Position numbers and translations under genes: made by a program. From positions 5,583-48,272 of the forward strand of contig JADHYX010000158.1 of the NCBI GenBank assembly GCA_027604685.1: a stretch of 42,690 nt of DNA, in the 5' to 3' direction. The notes beneath the pieces are model-generated. The model was not told the origin of the DNA and made no database searches. It worked only from the letters and a program-made list of their open reading frames with translations. Below are positions 1 through 12,290 of the stretch, piece by piece. This stretch comes from Lobulomyces angularis. Its lineage: Eukaryota; Chytridiomycota; Chytridiomycetes; Lobulomycetales; Lobulomycetaceae. Each line of letters opens with the position of its first letter. The first letter of the stretch is position 1.

Positions 1-607
1 CCTAAAGTTGGATATTTGTTAGTGGTCAATAAACAATTTAAATTCAGGTATTAAAAACTTTATTTTTTTTACTTGGAAGATTATTTTGAAAATTTAAACT
101 CAAATTTTGACTTTCCTTTTTAAAGTTTTGAAAATTGCTATTTTGATTTTCTTTATCCTTTAAAATATATTAAACGTAAAAAAAATAATAATTTTTCATT
201 AGAAAAATAAATAAAAAAAAGAAAAAAAAAAAGATCCGTTTAACTTTTTTTTTTTAACTTTTTTAGAAAAGAACAAAAAAAAAGGAAAACTTTTTTTTCT
301 ATTTATTCATATACATTAAGTTGAATTTTTTCTTTTTTTGGAAACAGTTGTTTTAAGTTTAAATGTTTTTGAAGGTCCAAAAAATTTGTCATTTTTTTTT
401 TTAAGTTTTTAAAAGTAAAAAATAAAAAAATTTTTTCTTTTTTCTTTTTAAAAAATTTTTAGTTTATTTTTCTAAACTTTTATAATAAATAAATACATCT
501 AATTTTTTTTTTTTTCTATCAATATGAATTAAAAAAAATAAAAAAAAAAAAAAACTGTAGAAAAGGATTGTCGTTAGTTTTTTTTTAAAATAGCAATGTT
601 TTCTACA
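1..607. other. AT-rich region downstream of the PKA-like gene
   Basis: No gene is visible on either strand. The stretch is dominated by poly-A and poly-T runs and short A/T mixtures, with stops in all frames. It is the 3' flank of the minus-strand kinase gene that ends at 608. No RNA gene or conserved motif was seen. Confidence 0.7.
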
Positions 608-2623
<2,016 letters not shown>

Positions 2624-3234
2624 TAGTTTATTATTTTTTTAAATATTTGTTTCGTTTTTACTTGGTATCAAGTATTTTTTTTTAATAGTTTCTTGAAATA
2701 GGAAGTTTTTATTAACCAATCAAGGACCACAATTTTTGTTAGAAAATTCTGGAAGATGCTGTGAATTATATAAAAAAAGTACAAACTTACTTAAAAAAAA
2801 GAAAAATTGTTTTATTAATCCCTAGGTTGGGCTTATTAAACATGCTTTTCACCGTTCAATAGTGTACTTTTTTTTTTTTATTATCAAAAAAAAAAAAATT
2901 TTATTCGGGAAAAAAATTATGAATTAAAAAAAAAATAAAAAATTATTATAATAAAATTTAATTTACAAGATGATTGTCTTTTTTTTTTTTTTTTTTGCTA
3001 AAATTAAACAAAACAAAAACTTTAAATAATTATATATATATTTTTTTCAAATTTTTTTTTTGATTTTAATTTTTTTTTTTTTTTTGTTTTAATACAATGA
3101 ATTTTTATTTTTCTTAAGAAATTTCTGAAAGAAAAAAATAAAAAAAAAAATTTTTATTTATTTTTCCAACTCCGACGGGTACTTTTTTCCAACTGTACAT
3201 TTTAACTTTTTAAAAAAAAAAATTAAAAAAAGTT
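2624..3234. promoter_or_regulatory. divergent spacer between PKA-like and RasGEF genes
   Basis: About 610 bases between two divergent start codons, so it should hold both promoters. It contains a more complex patch around 2700-2850, then long homopolymer tracts with a short GC-richer island at 3170-3190 just upstream of the plus-strand start. No TATA box can be assigned in such AT-rich DNA and no gene is visible. Confidence 0.4.
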
Positions 3235-6200
3235 ATGCAACCATTACCAATTAATGTAGAAGTAGATATACCAAATGTTGAGGAAATTTTAATTAATGCT
3301 TCAGAGGCCAGTCCCACAATTGTTGAAAACAGTACCGTTTTTGATAAGAGGAAAAAAACTTACTGGAATACCTTAACAAATTATTGGGAAACTAAAGACA
3401 CAACAGCAGCAACTACTCCTGGCCAGATAAAAAATGGAAATCAAAATATAATGAGAATTAGAAGTAAATCTAGCGTTAATCTGTATGAAATGGAAAAGGA
3501 AAATAAAATTAAAAATGAAGATAATCCCAATGGTTCTCAAGATATTTCTACATTAAGTGATAAACTGATTGAAAGTGAAAAGGATCTAGTGCTCAATGAT
3601 AACAATTTACGTTCGGATACAAAATTTACTCAAAAAATTGGAGAATTTTTGGATCCATCTAATGTAAAAAAAAAATTTAAAAATAATTTTTATTACAATT
3701 TTCTTTTTTTTCTTTTTTTTTGTAAATTGCTAACGTTTTTTATTTCAGTACTATAGCACCTTTGATAGAAGGGTATTAATTTTTAAATATATAATATTTA
3801 ATTTTTTTTTATAAAAAAACCTATAAATATCAATTAACATTAGCCATCGAATGATATAGAGGTATTACATAACAAAAAAGGTTTACATTAATATTTTGAA
3901 AAATTTTTATTTTTAGGTTGAAGATGAAAAAGTAAATATACTTTATATTTTTAATTTTTTTTCTCATAATTCTTTTATTCTATTTATTTTTTTTCGTCAT
4001 AGAACAAATCGTTAATGAGAAAAAGATCAACAACAGATACTACTGTAATTAAAAATGGAATTACAACCTCAAGAAAAGTATTTTATTTTATTTTCTTTAA
4101 TATTTTTTATACAATATATTTTTTTTTTTTAACTTCCTTATCCCTAGCCAATTATTGGAAGCAAACAAACCACAGAATCTAATTCAGAAATATTTCCTGC
4201 AAAAGAAATAGCAAAACAATTATGTATAATAGATTCTGGATTATTTAAAAAGATCCAACGGAGTGAATTTGCTAGTTTAAAATGGACTGGATCTGAAAAA
4301 CTTGAAAAAGCTCCTCATATTGTTGAAATGACTGGTGCATTTAATGATGTAAAGACATTTTTTTTTTCTTAAATGGAACCCAGATTATTATAATTCTATA
4401 TCTTTCATTTTGTTTTATATTAATTTTTTAAAATTGTAGATTTCTGGATGGGTTGCAAATGAAATTTTAAGCGCCGCAAGCTCACAAAAGAGGCTAGAAA
4501 AAATTGTTTATTACATTCATGTTGCAAAAGTAAAAAAACAAATTCAGATTTTTTTTTTTTCTTAATAAAAAAAAATTCCAAAAAAGAATTGTGTCGATTT
4601 TGGAAATTTTAATGGGATGTATACAATTTTAGGAGGATTACAATGCACACCTGTTTTTAGATTAGAAAAAACTTGGGAGGTAAGTTCATGTTAATAAGTT
4701 TAAAACTTTTAAAAATTTTTATTTTTATTTTTTTTCTAATTTTTATTTAATTTTAAAGTTGTTGGAAAAGTTTTACAAAAAAGAAAAAGCGCTGATGGAT
4801 AAGTTAAATGAAATATCATCACATGATAGAAACAGTGAGATGTATAGAAAAAAGTTAACAGCATCAAAAAAACCATGCATTCCATATCTTGGTAAAATAA
4901 AAAAAATTTTTTTATGAAAAAAAAAATTAAACAATTGCGTATAGGAATATTTCTAGCAGATTTAACATTTTTGAATGAAGCATTAAAGAAGGAGATGAAC
5001 GAAGCTAGAACTCAAGCAGTTAACGATCGAAAATTAGTCATCTCAAACTTATTAGACGAAATTGAAGTGTATCAGCAATCCTGCATTTTTCCATTCGAAT
5101 TTATTCCTAATATCATTTCAACAATAGTATCAAGGAAGTTTGATCAAAAGCTAGAAAAAACCCTTTACGAGCTGAGTTACAAGGTGGAAGAAAAAGGCAG
5201 TAAAAGTAAAGGTGAAAGCACACCACAATCAGTTTCTTTAAAAGGCGGAGAATTGGGTGGAAATTGGCTAGGAAGTATCTTCGGATTTCAATATAGCAGC
5301 AATAAAGAACTCCTCCCATTAACACCGAACACTTCGAAAGCTCTACCAAAATTAAAGGGTAGTTCGAAAAGTTTTGTAGGCAATGAAACGGAAGCGGAGA
5401 GTCCAACCACAAACCATCCTATAACCGACCATTCAAGAAAGTTCAGGGGAGTGCTAAAGCAACTGAGTTCTGTGCGCTTCTTAGCTGATGGTGATGAAGA
5501 ACAGGAAAGTTATGGGCATCAAAGATCTAAAAGTTCTGAACCATATATTTTTAAAAAGCAAGAATCGGAAAGCAACACAGACAGAGGTGGAAGAATTCGA
5601 AGTGACCCATCTATACCTGATGTCAGTGGAATCAACAATGATCAGAATGTCAATATAGAAAAAAAAAACTCTCTGCTTACCTCTGAAGAGGAGCTTCTCC
5701 CCGACTTTTCAGAAGAAGACGCTTCAGAGAGTGGGAGTGAAGAAGGTGAAGATGAGAATATTGATGCTATAGTATCAAAAAGTATACCAAATTTAAACGA
5801 GGAAATCTTTGGAATGCATGGTTTTTTATATGTTACTTTTGATAAAAGTACAGATGAAAAAAAAAAATGGAAAAAACGCTGGGGAAGACTCGAAGGTCAT
5901 GTGTTAGTTTTGACTAAAATCAGTAGAAACAGAAGGTTTCGTCCTCAAAATCTTAAAGTCAACACATCAACCTCAATTCAAAATCTTAATGAATTCAACC
6001 CAAAAAGAGAAAAATTAAAGCCACTAGAGCTCAAAAGCAAAAAAGAGCACATGAAAATTTCACTGTTTTCAAGTTCTGTTGACTTAAATGAAAAAAAATT
6101 TTCTACTTCACCAACACCTACAGCCGCGCATTCATCACAGTATCTCTGTACTTCTCCAACTTCAGCTAAATCCACTAACTTTTTAAATTCGATACCTTTA

Positions 6201-6655
6201 ACTAATGCAAAAGAGGCGACTGGCAGTTTAGATACCAATTCTAAGTACGAGGACGGTGAGGAAGTTGAGCAGCACCAACAAAAAGGAGATCGGCAGCAAA
6301 CTTTTAAAAAAAACTGGAGTGAAAATATGAGAAATAAAATCATATCAAGTTTCGATTCTTTAAAAAGTCCAGTTGCTTCAAAAGAGGTAAAATTGAAAAA
6401 AATTTCAACTTAGCTATCTTCTTTTATATATTTTAGCAACATACACTTATACCACTTAATGTAGAGGCAGTTCCAGTTAGCACATCCACAGCAACCCCTA
6501 CCACGAAATACCTTTTGCAAGTGGAATGTAAAGACGGTACAGGAAAAAAAATATTATTACTCTTAAAAATCAATACTAAACATGAATATGAAGACTGGGA
6601 GGAACAGCTAAAGCAAATAGTTGTTCCCAAAAAAAACATAAATTTGGTTAGCTGA
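3235..6655 (+). CDS. RasGEF (CDC25-type) and PH domain exchange factor, RalGPS-like layout
   Basis: Guanine-nucleotide exchange factor for a Ras/Ral-type GTPase. Exons: 3235..3663, 3749..3772, 3844..3861, 3917..3931, 4003..4077, 4148..4348, 4440..4529, 4587..4679, 4759..4891, 4945..6386, 6437..6655; 912 residues. The RasGEF domain begins near residue 195 (AKEIAKQLCIIDSGLFKKI) and runs through SGWVANEIL, FRLEKTWE and FLADLTFLNEA to about 395. I see no RasGEF-N (REM) module. A long Ser/Glu-rich region follows. A PH domain starts near 650 (GFLYVTFDKS, KKWKKRWGRL) and finishes in the last exon (YLLQVECKDG to YEDWEEQLK); about 150 low-complexity residues lie between the halves. RasGEF-then-PH without REM matches RalGPS proteins, so a Ral/Ras GTPase is the inferred target. 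Three micro-exons of 24, 18 and 15 bases are in phase. Confidence 0.88.
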
Positions 6656-6906
6656 AATTATATTAAAAATTAAAGTAGAAATAAAAAACCTTTTTCAAAG
6701 AAAAATATATAGTAAGTTTGAATGATATTTGATCTTATTTCATAAAAAGTTGGTGTAAAAAAAAGTTATTTGAAGTAATTTACATTTAATGTGGCTTAGC
6801 CTATAAATTTATTTTGGTGCAGGAGCAAAAAAAAAAAATCAACTTTTGACAATTTTTTGTATATAACTTTAATAAAAGAGAATTTATCCCAGCAAGTGGA
6901 TATCTA

Positions 6907-8858
6907 ATGGAAGAAAACTCTAATTCTACCTTAGCTCACACTACGGATCCTCCAAGTTTGTTGACTTCACTGAGGCAAAGAATTTCTAACTTGATTGAAC
7001 CAACTATTGAGGTTGCTAGTGACGAGGAGGATAATTCAAACTATAATTTTGATGAAGATGAATGCAAAATTTTTAAAACTTCTATTATACCTTGTGTTAT
7101 GCTTCTTTTTGGTAATTTTCGAACTGTTCTTTTAATTCATTTTTATGATGCTATTTTTTTTTTGAATTATTAATTGTCGTTAAAAATTATTTGTTTAGGA
7201 GTTTTATTAATTGGGCTAGCTGCATGGCCACTTTTACCTCATGAGGTAATTACATTATTTTTTCAATAGCCAAAAATTTTTTTTATTATGTTGATGTTTA
7301 TGCTAGGAAACTGTTTCGGATTTAAAATTAGATCAGGGTGAAAGAAGTTTAATAGAAATATCCCCATATTGGTTTAAATCTGTTAAGCTAAAAATGGAAA
7401 CTAAAAATTCAGATTTGCAAGATAAACCTTTACTAATTTATTTAATGCATCAAAAACCATTAGTTACCAAGACTACAACAATTTATCGAAGAATTTGTCC
7501 GATTTTAGATAGAAAAAATTATTATAGTGTATCCCATTGGGAACTATTTTCTACTTCCAAAATGTATTTAAATTGGAACATTTACGATGGAAGTGAAAAT
7601 GAACCTTTTTCTGGTAATTTTTTTTTGCAACTAGTTTAAATAATTTTTTTTATTCAATTTTAAATTACAACATCAGAAAAACCTTCATTTAACATAATAG
7701 TACTTCAATCTCAGGAAGCTTTTAATTTATGGTTAAATTGGGTATACATATTTTTCTAAAAAAAAACTTACCTTATGTTAAAATACTTACTCAGGGTATG
7801 GCGCCAGAAGAAACTATAGTTTATCAGCAAAAAAATACTACATTCGGAAAAAGTTTAGAGATCAATTTTTTTCAAAAAGATGATTATTATTTAATATATT
7901 CACTTTTCAATAAAGATACAAAAATTTCGAATTCTGAGGTTCAGATATTAATTAAAGGTAAATTATAGTGTGATGTTTTTCGTATTATACTATATTAATA
8001 TAACTATTTCAAATCAGGCCCAACTTACTCTGAAATAGACCCAATCCCAATTTCAAAGTGCGTTTTAGCAAACGTTAAGGATGAGTGTAATTTTGATTTA
8101 CCAGAATGGGCCATAACTACTTTCGTACTTTTAAATTCACCGAGCAATTTAAAGGGAAAAAATTTAAAAACTTTGAATGATTTGGAAACGGCTGATGATA
8201 ATATTTTGCCCCTTTTTGGTAGTCAGCGAAAATCGTTAAGTGACTACAGGATTAGCATTTCTGATGGAATGGGTATGGATTACTCTCCTGCATTTAAGGT
8301 TTCATACACTACCGTCTCTAGGTATTGTGTTTTACAGTCAATCGAATCTAAAAATTTTTTAGAAGTTCTGTATTTTCTACTTGGTGGCCATTATGGTTTT
8401 TAGGTAATTATTTTGGCAATTATAAAGTTTAAATTTTTTTTGATAAACTTCAAGTTGCAATTTTTGCATTGGCTACAGGATTGTTTGCTACTCTTGCTAT
8501 TCTAGGATGTACTTGTAGCCTGCTTAGTTATTTAGGATCTAAAATTTGTCCGTCTTACTTTGGAGATGAGACTGATGAAGAGTTGGAACCTTTATTGGAT
8601 TATAACGGTTACGGAACTTTACCAGCAGATTTTGAACCTTTACCGCTCTATATTCCTTCACCAATACCAACAGCTAGCACTTTGCAAAATGACGAAATTG
8701 CGGAAAGTATTACATTGGATGTTGATCCCCCGGATTTTGTTGCTTATATTAAGAACAACGGCTGTTCGACTATACCCCTCAATGGCGGCACCGAAATTGA
8801 TACCTGTAGTTTAGAGTCTGAAGTTGCATACCCATCCTCACCACCACCTCAGTACTAA
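6907..8858 (+). CDS. two-pass membrane protein with LPxY and PPxY motifs in its tail
   Basis: Family not recognised. Exons: 6907..7111, 7199..7245, 7307..7613, 7677..7741, 7795..7957, 8018..8383, 8455..8858; 518 residues. Seen: a short acidic N-terminal segment; a hydrophobic helix at about 60-84; a 290-residue, probably beta-rich and extracytosolic middle; a second strong hydrophobic stretch at about 377-410 (FLLVAIFALATGLFATLAIL); and a 108-residue tail rich in Asp, Glu and Pro. The tail carries LPLY at 447-450 and ends in PPQY at 515-518. Such motifs are known ligands of WW domains in Nedd4/Rsp5 ubiquitin ligases, so an adaptor or self-regulated cargo role is an inference. Two hydrophobic segments flanking a folded loop also recall plant APD-type proteins, but there is no RING. 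The splice before exon 7 uses a GTGGCC donor and is the least certain junction. Confidence 0.68.
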
Positions 8859-9232
8859 AATATATGACTGAGTGATGAAAAAATTTTTTTTTTTTTTTTT
8901 TTCAGATTTGTAAATTATTATTGATAATTTTTTTCTTTTTAATTTTTTTTTTTTACAAGCATTTTTTGGATATATGTAATATTAAACTAACAATGAACAA
9001 TTTTTATCTATGTTTTGTTTTAGAAAAATTTGATTTTTAATAAACTTGATAATTATAGAAATTATTATGTTGGAAAGTTAATTTTTTTTTTTTTTAAAAA
9101 AATAAAAATAAAAAAATAAAATTTAATAATGAAAATTAAAAAAAAAAAAAAATAGAGTTTATATTTAAAATTAATAATTACAAAAAAGATAGCATAAAAT
9201 TTTAAATAAAAAAAAAAAAAGAAAAAAAAAAA
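8859..9232. other. convergent spacer, no gene seen
   Basis: Shared 3' flank of two convergent genes. It consists of long T and A tracts with stops in every frame. It must hold both polyadenylation regions, but AATAAA-like strings are too common here to assign. Confidence 0.6.
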
Positions 9233-10177
9233 TTATAAATTGAGCTTGTACTTTTTAAAAATAGAGTCAGCATCATTTTCATTATTGACAACGACGTTTA
9301 GGTCACTAATTCTGCCAGTTTTTAAACTGTATATCCAACTATGAATTTTCAAGTTTTGATTATTTTTCCAAGCATTTCTGATTATAGAGGTTTTACTCAA
9401 GTTTTTAACAGAATTTAAACAGTTTAATTCAACAATTGCGTCGAATCGTTCGTTTTCGTTTAGAGAGGCCAAATATTCTTTATGATTTTCCGTTACGTCA
9501 TTAATGTGCATGAGCCAGGAATCGATCAAGCCAAAACTTTGCTTTTCCACTACAGCTTTAACACCTCCACAGTTATAATGGCCACAAACGATAACATGCT
9601 CAACTTTTAATACCTCGACAGAGTACTGCAAGACAGATAATAAACTTAAATCGGTGTGCTATAATTTTAAGAATGACTATTAAAAACCTAATAATTGCAT
9701 TTCTTTCAGTTACCACAACTACATTGGCAATATTTCTTGTTACAAATAGATCGCCGGGGCCTTTTCCAATAATATCTGTTGGGCAAACGCGGCTATCAGA
9801 ACATGTCTAAATTTTGGGGTTTTTAAAAATAAAAATTAAGTTACAACAGAAAAAAAAAAAAAAGGGAAAAAAAAATTGTATTTACAATAAATAAAACTTT
9901 AGGTTGTTGACCACAGTTACTTTTTTCAAAGAATCCAGGATAATATGTGTTCATTTTGTTTACCTAAAAAAAAAAAATAAAAATAAATTATATTAAAATA
10001 AAAAAAAACGGTTTTTTCAACTTTTAATTATGAAAAAAAAAAATATTGTTTAAGTATGTCAAAAAGAATAAAAAATAATAAAAAAACTAAAAAATTTACC
10101 CATTCTTCATTTTTTGCCAACATATCCTCAATTATTCCATTAGAAGTACTGTAATTAGAATTGTCACCTTGAAGCAT
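9233..10177 (-). CDS. beta-class carbonic anhydrase
   Basis: Zinc enzyme converting CO2 and water to bicarbonate and a proton. Exons: complement(9233..9658, 9714..9806, 9886..9963, 10100..10177), 224 residues, a normal length for a beta-CA. Seen: the CSDSR motif (Cys 54 as zinc ligand, Asp 56-Arg 58 as catalytic dyad), FVTRNIANVV, and the second zinc site HYNC with His 110 and Cys 113 followed by GGV. The C-terminal half has the expected helix and strand pattern (HSWIYSLKTGRISDLNV). No targeting peptide is evident from MLQGDNSN, so a cytosolic location is the default guess. All four exons join in phase 0, which makes the model secure. Family assignment is firm; substrate and role follow from the family. 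Confidence 0.95.
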
Positions 10178-10644
10178 AATTTTCTGAGCAAAGTTGATTA
10201 TTATTTTTAAGTTTTGATTTTTTTTTTTTTTTAATTTTTTTTATCAGTAAAAGCTTTTTATAGTTGCTCCACAAATTATCAATTTAATTTTAATTAACTT
10301 TTAAGGGTAAACCTTAACACAAATAATAAATTAAATGGAAAAAAAAATGAAATATGGATTACTCTTCTTCTGCCTCATCAGTCTCACTACCAGAACTAGA
10401 ATCGCATAAGCAAGTCAACTATTTACTTAAAATGTTCTTTTTTTAAGAGTTTTAATATTTTAACTACTCTTGAAAAGATGATCAGGAGGGCTCTTAAAAA
10501 TAAAATAATGCTTCATGAAAAGTATATTAATGTTCAATTTTAATTTATTTTTAGCATTCAAATATTTAAGAGGAAAAAAAAATTTTAATTTTTTTCACAT
10601 TATGCAAAATGTGTTAAGGAAGTGCATCACATAGCTCTATCCCA
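10178..10644. other. spacer between carbonic anhydrase and methyltransferase genes
   Basis: This lies upstream of the carbonic anhydrase start and downstream of the methyltransferase stop, both minus strand. It should hold the carbonic anhydrase promoter. A minus-strand stretch at 10359-10418 would encode an acidic tail (CDSSSGSETDEAEEE and stop) after a plausible acceptor, but I could not connect it to a start codon, so it is not called as a gene. Confidence 0.4.
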
Positions 10645-11627
10645 TTAACTTCTATTCTTTCTTTTCCAAACTGCTAAGTTTTCACGGTCTTGTCTTCCAG
10701 GAAAAGACTCCACAACTTTTTCATGTAAAACCAGTTCAAAATTCTCAACAAGAACTTGCTGGTAACTATGAATAGAGTTTCTGAGAGAAAAAATACCAAA
10801 AATGCTACTTACGCTTCCAACGATACAGGATATGGTGGACCATCTTCAGAAAATTCCATTATAGGAAACCTATTTATAAAAACAGTTGTAAAACACAAAT
10901 AAAAGCAATTTTACATTAAAGTAACTAATAATCCGCCATCTGAAATTAATTCGGCCATTTTCTTACCCCACTCAGTTCTCAAAGAAGGTTCAAGAGCACA
11001 AAAGAAACTAAGAATTAAACAATTTAAAAAATTTACTTTGTTAAGAATCAATATATTACGTGTAATCATAAACAAAGTCAAAAGTTTTATCAAAGTAATT
11101 GAATTTAAAAAAGTCTCCAGAGCAAAAGTCTATTTTTCCCAAATTGTTGCTAGCATCAATATCACTATTTTTTACTTTCTCCAGAGCCTGGTCAATTGCA
11201 ATACTACTGAAATCTAAACCGATACTATGTCTTTTTGGTCCTGCTTTAAATATGTTGATTACATCATTTCCTGATCCACAACCTTAATGAAATACAAATC
11301 ATTTTTTTAATTTCAATTTTTATAATTTTTATATCAACCTGGTACTAAAAAGTAGCCTTCTTCAGGCACCGAAAAATTTGGATACTGTTTGGTATTTAAA
11401 AGTTTCATTAAAGATGGTGCTGAAAGTTTTTCTTTATCCCAAGGGGTATCTTTAAGTTCCCTTTGTGCGATAATAAATTTATTTTAAGAAAAAGTTAAAT
11501 TATAAAAAATTTAAGTAAATACCATCTATTTTCCCAAACTTAAATGAGCAAAACAAAAAGTGGAAGGTTAATAATTTGGAAATATAAATAAAATATGAAT
11601 GTTGCGGAACCTACATTTTTGTGACAT
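10645..11627 (-). CDS. TPMT-family S-adenosylmethionine-dependent methyltransferase
   Basis: Class I SAM methyltransferase of the thiopurine/thiol (or halide/thiocyanate) S-methyltransferase family. Exons: complement(10645..10780, 10813..10869, 10915..11007, 11060..11282, 11339..11460, 11523..11538, 11615..11627); 219 residues. Seen: FWENRWELKDTPWD, the family's N-terminal Trp-rich signature; motif I VPGCGSGND at about 49-57; GLDFSS; CGDFF; DYTFFCALEPSLRTEW; GGLLVTLMFP; and DGPPYPVS. Ordering and length match the family. The N-terminus needs a 13-base first exon and a 16-base second exon, which are the only joins that restore the conserved Trp-rich motif in frame. The intron at 10781-10812 is only 32 bases. 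The physiological substrate (thiols, sulfide, halides or thiopurines) cannot be read from sequence. Confidence 0.85.
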
Positions 11628-11664
11628 TATAAAGTATTTTAATTTATGAAATGTTTGTGTTTCA

Positions 11665-12113
11665 TCAAACAACAATTCCAGAGTATTTATAGTTTTTCGG
11701 AATAATGATTTCAAATGGAAAAAATTGGTAATCCATTTTGCAACATCTAAAAATAATTTATAATATCTTATAAACAATTTACACAAAGCTCTACAAGATC
11801 CTCTGTTTTGAATTAAGCTCTATTGAGAATCGAGATAAACTGGTTTGTGTGATGTTTCTGTTGCCATGCTTTCCCCTTATAATTTTCTTCAACTGATAAA
11901 ATGCTATATACATATCGCTAAAATATTTAAAAACAAATATACTATTCTGTGCCTTTTGATTGCCACATTATAACGCGTTTTGCGAGACTGGGTAATGCTA
12001 TCATATCGATGTCTAGGAACATTGGCCATCGATTAGTACATTGTATCTCCTGTATATTAGAATTACAGGTCTCTAATATCACAGCAAAATTATTTAAAAA
12101 ATTTTACGATCAT
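11665..12113 (-). CDS. small protein of unknown function (tentative model)
   Basis: Not recognised. The best spliced model is complement(11665..11746, 11795..11917, 11943..12049, 12108..12113), 105 residues starting MIEIQCTNRW and ending YSGIVV. Every junction is GT-AG and the phases close, but the model needs a two-codon first exon and a 25-base intron (11918-11942), so it is uncertain. The protein has no obvious signal peptide or membrane helix. It contains a basic segment (KKIIRGKHGNRN) and an aromatic patch (MDYQFFPFEII). Its stop lies only 37 bases before the methyltransferase start. The region is clearly more complex than the spacers, which is the main reason to call a gene. A plus-strand reading of 11949-12149 is the alternative and looks less likely. 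Confidence 0.38.
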
Positions 12114-12290
12114 CTTAAATTCTTTTGCGATTTCTCATTAAAGATCTAAGTTACAACATTGCTCAAGTTGAATTCATTCTTAAGTTGTGTGTAACGTAGA
12201 AGTTACAGGTCAAAAAAATAATTTCTATACAAATTATTCAATTGAAAACTAATTTAATAGAAAAAAAATTTAATTAAAAACAAAAAAAAA
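12114..12290. promoter_or_regulatory. short divergent spacer upstream of TAF5
   Basis: A 177-base region between the minus-strand small gene and the TAF5 start. If the small gene is real this is a bidirectional promoter. No specific element could be identified. The TAF5 start is preceded by an A-rich leader. Confidence 0.35.

Noticed and set aside
10359..10418. Minus-strand stretch coding an acidic tail (SSSGSETDEAEEE, stop) after a good acceptor
   Set aside because: It looks like a terminal exon, but I could not link it to an upstream exon with a start codon in a consistent phase; the best partner at about 10460-10490 leads nowhere.
10911..11287. Open frames on both strands in the methyltransferase region
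   Set aside because: The plus-strand frame is antisense to the SAM-binding exon, and the minus frame beyond its splice sites is intron.
11949..12149. Plus-strand open frame of 66 codons
   Set aside because: Antisense to the tentative minus-strand gene; no family resemblance, no splice signals at its ends, and the opposite strand gives a longer coherent chain.
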